From: Novipirellula artificiosorum
GTDB taxonomy: Bacteria; Planctomycetota; Planctomycetia; Pirellulales; Pirellulaceae
NCBI RefSeq assembly: GCF_007860135.1
Contig: NZ_SJPV01000001.1
Span: 989,299 to 1,053,298 of the forward strand
Direction of reading: 5' to 3'
Length of the DNA stretch: 64,000 nucleotides
The notes under the pieces were generated by a model, which was not told the origin of the DNA, searched no databases, and saw only the letters and a program-made list of their open reading frames with translations. Within the stretch, counting starts at the first letter, position 1; each line of letters starts with the position of its first letter. Below are positions 8,882 to 18,228 of this stretch, piece after piece. The position numbers and the translations under genes were made by a program.

Positions 8882-10066
8882 ATGCCGTCATTTTTCCATC
8901 CCACCGCTGTTCTTCCGGTCGTGTTGTCGTTTGCCGCTGCTGTCCAGGGCATCGTAGAGTCGCCGAGGACATTGAACTTGCCGGAGACGCCGTACAACTA
9001 CACCCTTATTGATTGGCCGAAGCACTTCTTGGAACCGATACCTCGGTTCGATAACACCCCTTCGGAAAACCAGCTGACCGACGAAGGAGCAACGCTGGGG
9101 CGAGTGCTGTTTTACGACAAGACGCTATCGAAGAGCGGGACGGTTTCCTGCGCCTCCTGTCATAAACAGTCGCTGGCGTTTACCGACGATGCCAAGTTAA
9201 GCGTGGGGCATACCGGTGATCTGGTGGCGCGGAATTCGATGAGCCTTGTGAATTCGAGGTTTTACCAGCGTGGCCGGTTCTTTTGGGACGAGCGAGCCAG
9301 AACGCTGGAACAACAGGTGCTGATGCCCATTGAGGATCCGATCGAAATGGGTCATACGATGGAGGGCTTGGTGAAACAGTTGAACAACGACCCGCTTTAT
9401 CCGCCCTTGGTTGAAGCAGCTTTTGAGGATTCAAAAATCTCGCAGGAACGCATCGCCAGCGCGCTTGCTCAATTCGTCCGCTCCATCGTCTCGTACCGTT
9501 CCAAGTACGATTGGGGACGTGCTCAAGTCCAAGGCGTCGAGGATCCGTTCCCAAATTTCACCGATCAGGAAAACGAAGGGAAGGCAATCTTTCTCGGCCG
9601 TGGACGTTGTGCAAGTTGCCACATGAGTAACGGTATACCCCCAGATCGCGTCAAGGGAGTGTTGCCGCAGAGGCAGTCGGCATTTTTCTATATGGTCACA
9701 CCGGTCGCCAATGGGATCGATAGCGACGTTCCGCAAGCAGACCCGGGCGTCGGTGGCGTCAACGGTGTTGACTTGGATCAAGGCCGTTTCAAATCACCAT
9801 CCCTTCGTAACATCGAAGTCACGGGGCCTTACATGCATGATGGACGGTTCAAAACGTTGTACCAAGTCATCGAGCATTACAACTGGTCGGTTCGCCCCCA
9901 CCCGAATTTAGGCGGTCAGCTCGAAGACGTTGCGGCCAACGGCATGGGATTACCAACGCCACAAAAAGACGCACTCGAGGCCTTTCTGATGACGCTCACC
10001 GACCAACACCTGCTGCGGGATCCAAAGTACGCCGACCCCTTTGTATCACCTGCAAGTAGCAAGTGA
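8882..10066 (+). CDS. Di-haem cytochrome c peroxidase / MauG family protein
   Basis: A 394-residue protein with a weak N-terminal signal peptide (about 1-23). Two c-type haem sites are present: CASCH at residues 90-94 and a second CASCH near 247-251. Family context motifs include LGRVLFYDKTLSKSGTVSC, FFWDERARTLEQQVLMPI, LRNIEVTGPYMHDGRFKTL and the downstream methionine-containing regions. It acts in the periplasm, reducing hydrogen peroxide or oxidising a protein substrate. It starts 14 bases after the CobW-type gene, so the two may be cotranscribed. Peroxidase versus MauG-like activity cannot be decided here. Confidence 0.9.
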   Translation: MPSFFHPTAVLPVVLSFAAAVQGIVESPRTLNLPETPYNYTLIDWPKHFLEPIPRFDNTPSENQLTDEGATLGRVLFYDKTLSKSGTVSCASCHKQSLAFTDDAKLSVGHTGDLVARNSMSLVNSRFYQRGRFFWDERARTLEQQVLMPIEDPIEMGHTMEGLVKQLNNDPLYPPLVEAAFEDSKISQERIASALAQFVRSIVSYRSKYDWGRAQVQGVEDPFPNFTDQENEGKAIFLGRGRCASCHMSNGIPPDRVKGVLPQRQSAFFYMVTPVANGIDSDVPQADPGVGGVNGVDLDQGRFKSPSLRNIEVTGPYMHDGRFKTLYQVIEHYNWSVRPHPNLGGQLEDVAANGMGLPTPQKDALEAFLMTLTDQHLLRDPKYADPFVSPASSK

Positions 10067-10677
10067 CTCCCACCGTTTGCTCGGCTGTTCCCCGCTTCTT
10101 CACCGTAGCTTGGCTTTGGGGCATACCAGGATGTAGCACGGTAGGTGATTGATCTTGAGGGACGTGCGATTTATAAGTTGCGGAACTCGATTAATCGCGA
10201 CGCGGTTAGATTCCAGGTCCCAAGGGTCGACGCGCAGCGGCGCACCCTGGGGCGGCCCTCTCCCTGTGGCGTGGCGTGATGCGAGCCCTGCCTGTGCGGC
10301 AAGTTGGAGTGAATTTGTAAATTCCGTTTCACTCAAGACTCTGGCCCCCCTCTCCCCGCGAGCACGCGGGGAGAGGGGGGCCAGAATCCATCAGCGCGAC
10401 TTGTGTCGATCGCTATCATCTCTGTGGATGGGGAACGCTAAACTGCACAACCGCTTTTGCTGGCAGAGATTCGTTCATACCGGCCCTCCCCCTCGCTGGG
10501 CTCGGTCCCCATTGCTAGCAACCCGTGATCGCTCAGTAATACAATCGACGTCCCTTCAGGATCAAAACAGGCGAGCATCTGTCGCTTAGACACACAACGG
10601 TCCAGTGCGACGTGGCCACGTTAAAAGCAAAAGCAGGCTCTAAACTGAAAAAGTGGGTGCGAGAGAAAACGAGTACC
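10067..10677. other. Convergent intergenic region with dispersed repeats
   Basis: A 611-base gap between convergent genes. It contains a perfect 20-bp palindrome at 10340-10385 and, near 10485-10510, a stretch (CCCTCCCCCTCGCTGGGCTC) related to the inverted arms at 23729 and 23867. I see no believable gene; frames here are short and low in family-like content. The palindrome may also end transcription from both sides. Confidence 0.6.
10340..10385. repeat. Dispersed REP-like palindrome, copy A (perfect 20-bp stem)
   Basis: CTGGCCCCCCTCTCCCCGCG at 10341-10360 pairs without mismatch with 10365-10384 around the loop AGCA; a T-A pair extends the stem by one. The right flank (AGAATCCATCAGCGCGACT) is shared, in reverse orientation, with copy B near 24013-24030, so the homologous unit is longer than the stem. 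It lies between two convergent genes. Confidence 0.85.
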
Positions 10678-12048
10678 TTAGGACGCCGGAGCGTCCGCGA
10701 GCTCTCCCTCACCAACTTCGATGTCCACCGTCGGAGCCTTGTCCCAAAACAACAGGATGAAGCCAAACATGACGAAGGCTGCGAAAATCGCGGGATACAT
10801 CCAAAAACCCTGCCAATCGAGAACTCCATCGGTCGTTTGAAAAACTTCCAAACCGCCAAAAACTTGGGCGCCGACAAACATTCCCAATCCCTGCGTGACG
10901 AGCACCAAGAAACCCTGAGCCTGGCTGCGAATCGCGGCGGGCGTTTTCTTGTTCACGTAAATCATCCCGGTGACAAAGAAGAAGTCGTAACAGATGCCGT
11001 GCAACAAAATGCCGCCAATGATCATCCACCCAATCTGATGGTTCGCTGCCATCGCAAACAATCCGTAACGTAACACCCAAGCTCCCATCCCGACCGCCAA
11101 CATCCACTTGACTCCCAGACGAGCAAAACAAAGTGGCATCACCAACATGAAGAAGATCTCGCTGACTTGCCCAAACGACATGGTGAACGTCGCAGAACCA
11201 TTGCCGACGTAGTCGAAAATCTTGTAGGGCAAATTAAAGACGACGCCCGAGGCATCCACATAGGAACGTGCGTACGCAAAGTAGCCTGCCAAGGGGATGC
11301 AAATCAAGAAAGAAGCGATGATAAAGACGGTGTACGAGGGACTGCGAAATAACCGCAGCGAATCCAACCCAATGATTTCAGCAAACGTCACTCGTTTGCC
11401 CTTCATCGGTGGCGGCGTATGCGGCAGCGTCAAACAGTAAATGCCGAGCCCAAGGGCGCAACCCCCAGCCAAGTAGAACTGCGTTGCGGACTCGTCCTTG
11501 CCCGGCAGCATGCTGATGACCACGTTCCCGCAAATCCAACCAATCGTCCCCAGCACGCGGACAACCGGAAACTCCTTCTCGGGATTTTTCAAGTGTTTGA
11601 ACGACAAACTCGCCGTCAATGCAATCGTTGGCATGAAGCATAACATGTGGCCAAGTAGCGTCAGTACAAAAGGCTGGTGCAACGACTGCCACAGCGTACT
11701 GAACCGGCCGAGTAACCAGTGCTGGTGGGAAACATCCCGCACAGCGAACGGGGCCGCCATCGAGGGTGCGATTGCGATCAGAAGACCTCCAATCACCAAC
11801 AGGATCGCCAAAGTCACTTGAGTGGGCATGTAGCGATCGGCGATCAAGCCCAAAAAGAACGGCGAGAAGATCGCCGCCAGCGGTCCGACCGAGTAAACCG
11901 CGAAAACCAGTCCATCCATGCTGATGTCTTCGCGGAGCATGAAACCCGTCGCAGAAACATACCAAGCCCCCCACGTGAAGAACTGAAAAAACATCATGAT
12001 CGAAAGCCGAAGCATGACTGAGGGGTCGGTTCGATCAGTTGCGTTCAT
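10678..12048 (-). CDS. MFS transporter of the nucleoside:H+ symporter type
   Basis: A 456-residue membrane protein with about 12 hydrophobic helices. N-terminal MLRLSIMMFFQFFTWGAWYV and SVGPLAAIFSPFFLGLIADR, and the later EKEFPVVRVLGTIGWI, fit the NupG/XapB-like family (PF03825). It probably imports a nucleoside or related small molecule across the inner membrane. Its ATG lies inside the end of the upstream methyltransferase gene (14-base overlap), which indicates translational coupling. Substrate is inferred from family only; planctomycetes have many paralogues of this type. Confidence 0.88.
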   Translation of the reverse strand: MNATDRTDPSVMLRLSIMMFFQFFTWGAWYVSATGFMLREDISMDGLVFAVYSVGPLAAIFSPFFLGLIADRYMPTQVTLAILLVIGGLLIAIAPSMAAPFAVRDVSHQHWLLGRFSTLWQSLHQPFVLTLLGHMLCFMPTIALTASLSFKHLKNPEKEFPVVRVLGTIGWICGNVVISMLPGKDESATQFYLAGGCALGLGIYCLTLPHTPPPMKGKRVTFAEIIGLDSLRLFRSPSYTVFIIASFLICIPLAGYFAYARSYVDASGVVFNLPYKIFDYVGNGSATFTMSFGQVSEIFFMLVMPLCFARLGVKWMLAVGMGAWVLRYGLFAMAANHQIGWMIIGGILLHGICYDFFFVTGMIYVNKKTPAAIRSQAQGFLVLVTQGLGMFVGAQVFGGLEVFQTTDGVLDWQGFWMYPAIFAAFVMFGFILLFWDKAPTVDIEVGEGELADAPAS

Positions 12049-12883
12049 GGAGCTCTTTCAGTACTGCGGAGGTGGGTTGAGGAGAGATTTCGGCAAGCGG
12101 GCTATCATCACGCGCAAAAAACATCAGATGCTGCCAAGGCAGCTTATTGTACTCGCGAACCAGCTTGAAGTGGTTCTGCTTGTACTCCTTGATGATTTGA
12201 GTCTTTGACATCTTATGCAGCGGTTTGATCGGTACATTCCGATCTTCTTCGCGGTATTCTAGCAGCGCAATGACCCCTTCGGGTTTCAAGGCGCGGCGAA
12301 TGTGCCAGAGCATCGATTCGGGGTGCGAAAACTCGTGGTAAACATCCACCATCAAGAGGAGGTCCAGCTCGTTGACCCCAAGATTCGGGTCGTTGATCTT
12401 CCCACGAACTGGCGTGACATTCCGAAGGTGTTCGCGTCCAGCGCGGGCGCGAAGCATCTGTAGCATCTCGGGCTGAATGTCGACGGCAAAAACCTGCCCC
12501 GTTTCGGCCACTGCCTTCGCCATCGGGATCGTCCAATAGCCGTTGCCACAACCAAGGTCGCAAACCGTCATGCCCTCGATGAGCCGCAACTGATCCAACG
12601 ATTCCGTCGCGTTTTCTTCTAGATCCCGATTCGGCCGGACGAGCCAAGAGGCGCCACGATGGGACATCGGTTGGGCAACGATTCGGTCGAGATAAGTCCG
12701 CCTCGCTTCTTCCAAAGGCGGCATCTCGTCCGCTGGCCTGTTTTCAGCAGCGGTGTCGGGATCACTGGCGGCTGAGGCGACCGCCTCCGAATTGTCGGCA
12801 GACTGCTGAGCCCATCCGCTCTCAGGAAAGGGCACCCCGAAGAAAAGAACCAGAAAAAAGAGTCTATGCCTGATCCGCTTCAC
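12035..12883 (-). CDS. Class I SAM-dependent methyltransferase with a signal peptide
   Basis: A 282-residue protein from the GTG at 12883. This start is chosen because VKRIRHRLFFLVLFFGVPFPESGWAQQ reads as a complete signal peptide; an ATG at 12937 would add 18 residues and lengthen the overlap with the upstream gene from 20 to 74 bases. The SAM-binding motif is VCDLGCGNGYW, followed by VFAVDIQPEML and a VNELDLLLMVDVYHEF motif. An exported methyltransferase is odd because SAM is cytosolic; the N-terminus may instead act as a membrane anchor. It is coupled to the MFS gene by a 14-base overlap. Substrate unknown. Confidence 0.83.
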   Translation of the reverse strand: MKRIRHRLFFLVLFFGVPFPESGWAQQSADNSEAVASAASDPDTAAENRPADEMPPLEEARRTYLDRIVAQPMSHRGASWLVRPNRDLEENATESLDQLRLIEGMTVCDLGCGNGYWTIPMAKAVAETGQVFAVDIQPEMLQMLRARAGREHLRNVTPVRGKINDPNLGVNELDLLLMVDVYHEFSHPESMLWHIRRALKPEGVIALLEYREEDRNVPIKPLHKMSKTQIIKEYKQNHFKLVREYNKLPWQHLMFFARDDSPLAEISPQPTSAVLKELHERN

Positions 12884-13295
12884 GCGGTACCAATTCAAAC
12901 TGGGGCTCAAAGGCATCGCCGAAGTCAAAGACATCATTAAAATCCTCGCGGCGATCGGAGTCGCTTTTTCGCATTTGTTCGATACGAATCAGATTGTACA
13001 CCAATTCCCCAAGGTCGCTGGTCGATCGGATGCCCCAGTTGGATAAAACCATCTTGGCAAGATACCCATACTGGTCGATCGCATACCGACGACACGCTTC
13101 GCATAGTTGTTGTCCGGTCACATGCTTTGGCCCCGTCGCCGACCGCCGCAAACGATCTTCCTTCTCGGCCTCCTCCTCAATGCTGAAGTTCTCATGCGCG
13201 TAATGCAGCGATTCACGAATAAATTGATAGGCCTCGATTCGATATCGAGGGTCTTCGACCAACAGATCGCGGATCGCTTGGAGTGGAGTGGTCAT
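12864..13295 (-). CDS. Minf_1886-type conserved protein of Planctomycetes/Verrucomicrobia
   Basis: A 143-residue soluble protein whose ends and core (RYRIEAYQFIRESLHYA, HVTGQQLCEACRRYAIDQYG, WGIRSTSDLGELVYNLI) match a family almost restricted to the PVC group. No catalytic motif is known to me. It begins the three-gene operon with the methyltransferase and MFS transporter, overlapping the former by 20 bases. Function is not established for any member I know of. Confidence 0.85.
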   Translation of the reverse strand: MTTPLQAIRDLLVEDPRYRIEAYQFIRESLHYAHENFSIEEEAEKEDRLRRSATGPKHVTGQQLCEACRRYAIDQYGYLAKMVLSNWGIRSTSDLGELVYNLIRIEQMRKSDSDRREDFNDVFDFGDAFEPQFELVPREADQA

Positions 13296-13731
13296 AACAC
13301 GCTCGTGATTGAAAAATCGTGACAGAAAAGCTTCGGCAGATACAAGCCGCGGGAGTCGTTGATTTGGACGAGGACGACACGAATACCCAGCCCCGAAAGT
13401 TCACATCTCCCTACTGACTGGCATAACGCATTGTGAACAAGATCAGGGAAAAGTTCAATTCACCAAAAGGTGCAAAACCGCGGTGCCTTGTCGCAACCGT
13501 GGTAAAAAAGGCTAGCGGACGACTCAAGAAACCATGGGGCAGATGGCATCAAGCGCCGCCCAGCTAGCTGAGCTTAGTAAACACAAATACTGAACCAATG
13601 ACAATGCCAGCGAACACAGAAGTTCATGACTTCAGCCGGTTTTTCATCACACTCAAAACCCTGTTTCACGCCGATGTGACGCATTGGCACGGTTTTGTTG
13701 GGTGCCAATGTTCGCCTCGATGGCCCAATGC
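13296..13731. other. Intergenic stretch between same-strand genes
   Basis: 436 bases without a convincing gene. The left part should hold the promoter of the Minf_1886 operon; the right end has a hairpin after the metal ATPase. No recognised binding site is visible. Confidence 0.5.
13682..13710 (-). terminator. Hairpin after the P-type ATPase gene, possible terminator
   Basis: CATTGGCAC at 13682-13690 pairs perfectly with GTGCCAATG at 13702-13710 over an 11-base loop, 22 bases past the ATPase stop. No clear U run follows on the minus strand, so the termination role is tentative. Confidence 0.4.
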
Positions 13732-15588
13732 CTAATAGTCCGAAAGTGACTCTGGCGGTATCGCAACGCGCAAGGCGTTGACCACGGCCAGCACGTCGAT
13801 CACTTCTTGCGTGATGGCACCGGCGACAGGCGGCAAGTAGCCGGCCGCGGCGATAAACATGGCGATCACACTGATCGCCATGCCTCCGACGGCGCTCTGC
13901 AGCGCAATCTTGCGCATTCGACGGCTAATGTGCATCAACTCGTCGACTTTCTGGAGCGAAGAATCGAGGACCACCGCGCCAGCGGCTTCCGTTGTGACAT
14001 CACTGTTTTGTCCAAACGCGATCCCTACGGTCGCGGCCATCAAGGCGGGCGCGTCGTTGATGCCATCACCGACGAACAGCGTGTCCGCCACCGCCGTTTC
14101 GCTCCGCACAATCTCAAGCTTCTCCTCGGGAGTCTTTTCTGCGTAGATTTGGCTGACGCCTACTCGATCGGCAAGGTAGCGAACCTCCGCTTCACGGTCG
14201 CCCGAGAGCAACATGACACGATCGATCCTGTGCCGTGGACCGAGGTGCTGAACAAACGATGCGCCTTCTTTGCGAGGTTCGTCTCGGAAACCGTAGGTTG
14301 CGGCATAGCGGTTATCGATCAACACAACGCACTCGAGCCCATCGCTTGGTGGCGGCAACTGCGACGCAACGGCGGGCTGTTCGGCAATCAGCGATTTTCG
14401 ATTCGTGATCTGAACGCTCCTTCCTGCAACCATGCCGCGTAGCCCTTGACCAGGCTTCTCGCTGATCTCCGACGTTTCACGTGTAGCGACCTTGCGATCT
14501 TTTCCCGCTTGCATGATCGCTTCGCTTAAGGGGTGCTTCGAATAGCGTTCCACGCTGGTGACCAGCGATAAGACTTCGTTGGGGTCAAAGTCAGCCGCGC
14601 TGGAAATTTGAGTCAGCTTCGGTTGGCCATAAGTGAGCGTGCCCGTTTTATCGAGGATAACGGTTCGACATTGATCAAGCTTCTCCAACACAGACGGATC
14701 ACGAATCACGATGGCGCGTTTCGCAGCAAGGGAAATCGAACCAATGATCGCAACAGGAATCGCGATCAGCAACGGGCAAGGGGTCGCGACGACCAAGACT
14801 GCCAGGAAACGAATCGGATCAGCACTGAATACCCAAGCGGCGATTGCGATCGAAACGGCGATTGGTGTGTAGTAGGCACCCAGTTGATCGCCAAGACGCC
14901 GAATTCGAGGACGCTGCTGCTGTGACGACTGCATGACCTTCATGATTTGCGCGTATCGCGAATCGATCGCCAGCTTCTCTGCGCAAATGGTCAATGCCGA
15001 TTCGCCATTGATTGCACCCGAGAGCACTGCCGCCCCCGGGGTCTTCGACATCATGTAGGGCTCGCCTGTCAAATAAGACTCGTCCATCACACCGTGACCA
15101 TCGACCACGGTCCCGTCGATGGGGCATACCTCGTGCGGGAAGACAATCACGACATCGCCGACCTGAAGCTCGTCAAGCGGCACGTCATCGACCTGAGAAT
15201 CCGTCTTGCGATGAGCCACCGAGGGCATGCGTTTGGAGAGCGCTTGCAGAACCGACGACGCACTCTGCACCGCGTAACCTTCGAGAGCCTCGCCACCAGA
15301 GAGCATCAACACCACCAAGGTCCCGGCCAGGTATTCGCCTAGGATGACCGCGGTGACAATGGAAATCCCGGCCAACAAGTCGGAACCAAATTCACCACGA
15401 AACAGCTTCACAAGCAGTTCGCCGACGAGCGGGATGCCGCCAAAGAGCAGGGCGATGTAAAGAGGAGCATTGACCCCATGCTGCGACTCAAGACCTGAAA
15501 ACCAAAGAGCCAAGTGGGCAACGATGGCAATCACGGCTAAGACGGCAATAATCAATTGGGACCGGTTCTGACTCGGCTCAGGCGACAT
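13732..15588 (-). CDS. P1B-type heavy-metal-translocating ATPase
   Basis: A 618-residue transport ATPase. Visible motifs are TGEP (174-177, actuator), TPCP in the ion-path helix (269-272), DKTGTLT with phosphorylated D313, KHPLSEA (351-357, P1B histidine) and [11 protein letters not shown] in the hinge region. There is no N-terminal metal-binding (HMA) domain. TPC rather than CPC or SPC in the sixth-type helix leaves the metal undefined. Its start lies 3 bases after the stop of the NarL-type response regulator, so pump and two-component system form one operon. It likely exports a metal from the cytoplasm under control of that system; regulation is inferred from the arrangement. Confidence 0.92.
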   Translation of the reverse strand: MSPEPSQNRSQLIIAVLAVIAIVAHLALWFSGLESQHGVNAPLYIALLFGGIPLVGELLVKLFRGEFGSDLLAGISIVTAVILGEYLAGTLVVLMLSGGEALEGYAVQSASSVLQALSKRMPSVAHRKTDSQVDDVPLDELQVGDVVIVFPHEVCPIDGTVVDGHGVMDESYLTGEPYMMSKTPGAAVLSGAINGESALTICAEKLAIDSRYAQIMKVMQSSQQQRPRIRRLGDQLGAYYTPIAVSIAIAAWVFSADPIRFLAVLVVATPCPLLIAIPVAIIGSISLAAKRAIVIRDPSVLEKLDQCRTVILDKTGTLTYGQPKLTQISSAADFDPNEVLSLVTSVERYSKHPLSEAIMQAGKDRKVATRETSEISEKPGQGLRGMVAGRSVQITNRKSLIAEQPAVASQLPPPSDGLECVVLIDNRYAATYGFRDEPRKEGASFVQHLGPRHRIDRVMLLSGDREAEVRYLADRVGVSQIYAEKTPEEKLEIVRSETAVADTLFVGDGINDAPALMAATVGIAFGQNSDVTTEAAGAVVLDSSLQKVDELMHISRRMRKIALQSAVGGMAISVIAMFIAAAGYLPPVAGAITQEVIDVLAVVNALRVAIPPESLSDY

Positions 15589-15591
15589 GTT

Positions 15592-16236
15592 CTATCCATT
15601 TTCAATGACCCACTGGACGGCTTCTCGCGCCAAGGCAGCGAGATCATCAAGTTCTAGCTTCTCTTTGATCCGAGCACGATAGGTCTCCACCGTCTTCACG
15701 CTCAATCCCATCTCTTCGGCAATGTCCGCCGTCTTCATCCCATGGCCGATCAACGAAAAGGTTTGCAGCTCTCGATCCGACAGCGCATCGGACGGCGAAC
15801 TTCCCGAGGCTTCCTTACCCATCACCACTCGATTGAGCATTCGGGACGACATTTCGGCGCTTAGAAACACGTCCCCTTTGAGCACTTTGCGGATCGCATC
15901 GATAATCACTCCCGTGACGTTCTCTTTGTTGATGTAGCCCATCGCGCCCGCGCGTAATGCCCGCTCGGCATAGAGCGAATCCTCGTACATGGACCAAACC
16001 AACATGCGAGTGGTCAATTTTGCTGACTTGACTAACTTAATCAACTCAATGCCATTGCTGGTTTTCAGCGACACATCGATGATGGCGATGTCAGGAGCCA
16101 GTCGCTGGATCAATTGAAACGCCTCGTCGACGTCCGCGGCCTCGCCGCAAACCTCCAAATCGTTTTCAAGTTCGATCCTTGTCATCAACCCATCGCGAGT
16201 GGACGGGTGGTCATCGACAATCACAATTCTAGCCAT
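15592..16236 (-). CDS. NarL/FixJ-type response regulator
   Basis: A 214-residue regulator starting at the ATG at 16236 (MARIVIVDDHPSTRDG). The receiver domain has the acidic pair D8-D9 and the phosphoacceptor D54 in AIIDVSLKTSNG; the C-terminal LuxR-type helix-turn-helix is LSDRELQTFSLIGHGMKTADIAEEM followed by VKTVETYRARIKEKL. The first bases of the gene (ATGGCTAG) overlap the stop of the upstream sensor kinase, and the ATPase gene begins 3 bases after its own stop. It is therefore the partner of that kinase. A longer frame upstream of 16236 would run inside the kinase gene and is not used. Confidence 0.93.
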   Translation of the reverse strand: MARIVIVDDHPSTRDGLMTRIELENDLEVCGEAADVDEAFQLIQRLAPDIAIIDVSLKTSNGIELIKLVKSAKLTTRMLVWSMYEDSLYAERALRAGAMGYINKENVTGVIIDAIRKVLKGDVFLSAEMSSRMLNRVVMGKEASGSSPSDALSDRELQTFSLIGHGMKTADIAEEMGLSVKTVETYRARIKEKLELDDLAALAREAVQWVIENG

Positions 16237-18013
16237 CGAAGTTTCCTTTAGACGTGAAGCGACTACTCCGTGGCGAAAGCAAGCACGTGACCTCGGTGCC
16301 GCCGTGGGATGCGGGTTGAATTCGAAGTTCCCCGCCAGCAATTCCCGCTCGATATTGCATGATTTTCAGCCCCATGCCGCTGCACTTGCCGCCGTCGTCG
16401 CTGATGCCAACACCGTCATCCACCACACGCAAGACCGCGTTGTCCTGACCGCCAGAAAGCGAAACGGAAATTCGCTTTGCATTGCCATGTTTCACCGCAT
16501 TAGTGGTTGCTTCCTGTGCGATCCGATACATCTGTGTTGCAACTTGATTGTCTCGCAACCGCACGGGCTGTACACATTCAAAGGAGCACTGGACCGCGTA
16601 GAGTTCTTGCAAGCGATTGCACATCTCCGACAACGCCGACATCAACCCTTCGGCATCCACATCAACCGGGTTCATGCCTCGCGCCAACCGACGCACTTGG
16701 CCCAAGGTTCGTTTGATTCCAGCCTCAATTTTCTCAGCAATCTTCAGTTCGTTCGCCGCGCTGCGTGTCATCGCAGTCACCAACGTGTCAGCGATCATCG
16801 ACAGTCCTGTCAACTCTTGGCCAATCTCATCATGTAGATCATTGCCAATCCGTCGCCCCTCCTCGGCTGCAATGTCAAGCACCTGCTTCTCGAGCTCACG
16901 CCGTTCCGTGATATCACTCATCAATGTGAAAACCCCGTTGACGGTCTGCCCCGTTTCGATGTCAGGGATAAAGACTGCGGTGATCCAGTGATCCACACCA
17001 TCGGCTAATCGCAGTTGGTCCTCAAAAGCAACACGTTGCCCCGCCAATGCTCTTTCAAGCCTCGACGCGATCGTTCGATCATACGCCTCCTCACCGAGGA
17101 CCTGAGCGACGGGAATTCCAATGATCTCGTAGCGTGCTTTGTGAAAGGCCTCTTCGTAACGCCGATTCGCAAACCGAAAACGTCTGTGGGTGTTGATGTA
17201 AGCGAATAGTTCAGGAACGTTATCCGCAAGCATCCGAAATTCACGCTCTTGCTTGACGAGCCTTTCTTGCGCAATGGCTTGATAACGCTTCCGCTGTTCC
17301 GCTTCAAAGCGTTCTCGCTCGATTCGGCGGTGATGAGACAACTCTTGTTCCACTCGGTCTTGATAAGACGACAACCAATTCGCGAGCGAGGGAAAACGAA
17401 CGAGCATCTGCTCTGCGTCGTCTTCTAACTTTATCCCTTCGTGCGTTTCCGTCCAAAAGTGCGCTGTCCGCACGAACGATAGAAACAAGACCAAACGCTC
17501 GAACCAATGGGGACGGAGCCATCCACGCAGCGCCGCTTGACATGCGGTCGAGGTTTCGTCACCACGGAAGACTGAAACGGCACATGCAAAAACACTCTCC
17601 TCGACCTCGGATTGAGCTTCCGGCCACCTATCCGTTGATTCGATCGATGAGACTGGCTGAAGGCGATCGAGATGTATCTGCATCTGTTCGCGGTTGAGTG
17701 CGGCTCGGTCTAACATGTCTACCAACCTCTCAGCACTCCGCAGCAACTGTGCGTCGTCCTCTGACGCTGCATGGCTCGCCATCAACCAAGCTGCGTGGCG
17801 AGCAACACAATAGGGACGTCCGCAGTACCGTGAAAGGTATAGGAACAGTCTTTCCTTAAAGGCTCCCGGAATCGGATTGTCCAAGTACGCAAGCTGAGTC
17901 TGTGTCCAAAGGTTTTGGACGATATCGGGATCTTGATGCCCAACCAAAAAGAAGGAGGGGTAGATACCCAGCCGATCTACGACCTCACATTGGAGTTCAA
18001 CAAGGTTTGCCAT
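16229..18013 (-). CDS. Sensor histidine kinase: AhpD-like N-terminus, PAS, HisKA_3, HATPase
   Basis: A 594-residue cytoplasmic kinase with no transmembrane segment. Residues 1-215 resemble a carboxymuconolactone decarboxylase/AhpD fold: PGAFKERLFLYLSRYCGRPYCVARH, where E54, C64, C69 and H73 parallel the redox centre (Cx4Cx3H instead of CxxCx3H), then HWFERLVLFLSFVRTAHFW. A PAS domain occupies 258-372 and ends in DITERRELE. HisKA_3 carries the phosphoacceptor H394 in NDLHDEIGQEL; ATP-binding motifs NAVKH, DDGVGI and GMGLKIM follow. It overlaps the response regulator by 8 bases. A redox or peroxide input is inferred from the N-terminus and has not been shown. Confidence 0.88.
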   Translation of the reverse strand: MANLVELQCEVVDRLGIYPSFFLVGHQDPDIVQNLWTQTQLAYLDNPIPGAFKERLFLYLSRYCGRPYCVARHAAWLMASHAASEDDAQLLRSAERLVDMLDRAALNREQMQIHLDRLQPVSSIESTDRWPEAQSEVEESVFACAVSVFRGDETSTACQAALRGWLRPHWFERLVLFLSFVRTAHFWTETHEGIKLEDDAEQMLVRFPSLANWLSSYQDRVEQELSHHRRIERERFEAEQRKRYQAIAQERLVKQEREFRMLADNVPELFAYINTHRRFRFANRRYEEAFHKARYEIIGIPVAQVLGEEAYDRTIASRLERALAGQRVAFEDQLRLADGVDHWITAVFIPDIETGQTVNGVFTLMSDITERRELEKQVLDIAAEEGRRIGNDLHDEIGQELTGLSMIADTLVTAMTRSAANELKIAEKIEAGIKRTLGQVRRLARGMNPVDVDAEGLMSALSEMCNRLQELYAVQCSFECVQPVRLRDNQVATQMYRIAQEATTNAVKHGNAKRISVSLSGGQDNAVLRVVDDGVGISDDGGKCSGMGLKIMQYRAGIAGGELRIQPASHGGTEVTCLLSPRSSRFTSKGNFDG

Positions 18014-18063
18014 CGTTTCGCGAACCTTTCCGGTTTGATTTTGATCTCGTCGACGAACCCGAT

Positions 18064-18131
18064 TGTAGTGTTTTCTAGCGCAGCACGCGTGTCAGGTCGT
18101 CTCCTACAAAATCGATCGGCAAAACACTACA
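18064..18131. promoter_or_regulatory. 11-bp inverted repeat between divergent kinase genes
   Basis: TGTAGTGTTTT at 18064-18074 and AAAACACTACA at 18121-18131 are exact inverse complements separated by 46 bases. The pair lies in the 215-base space between the two divergent histidine kinase genes. Two half-sites for a regulator acting on both promoters (the NarL-type regulator is a candidate), or a stem with a long loop, would explain it. No test is possible from sequence alone. Confidence 0.5.
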
Positions 18132-18228
18132 TGACGAATTCGATTTGTGCGACTATGCCACACCTTTTTAGTGCGTATGATTTGAGTGTCCCATTTTTGT
18201 CTCATTCTTATACCCGCCGAGGGGTACA

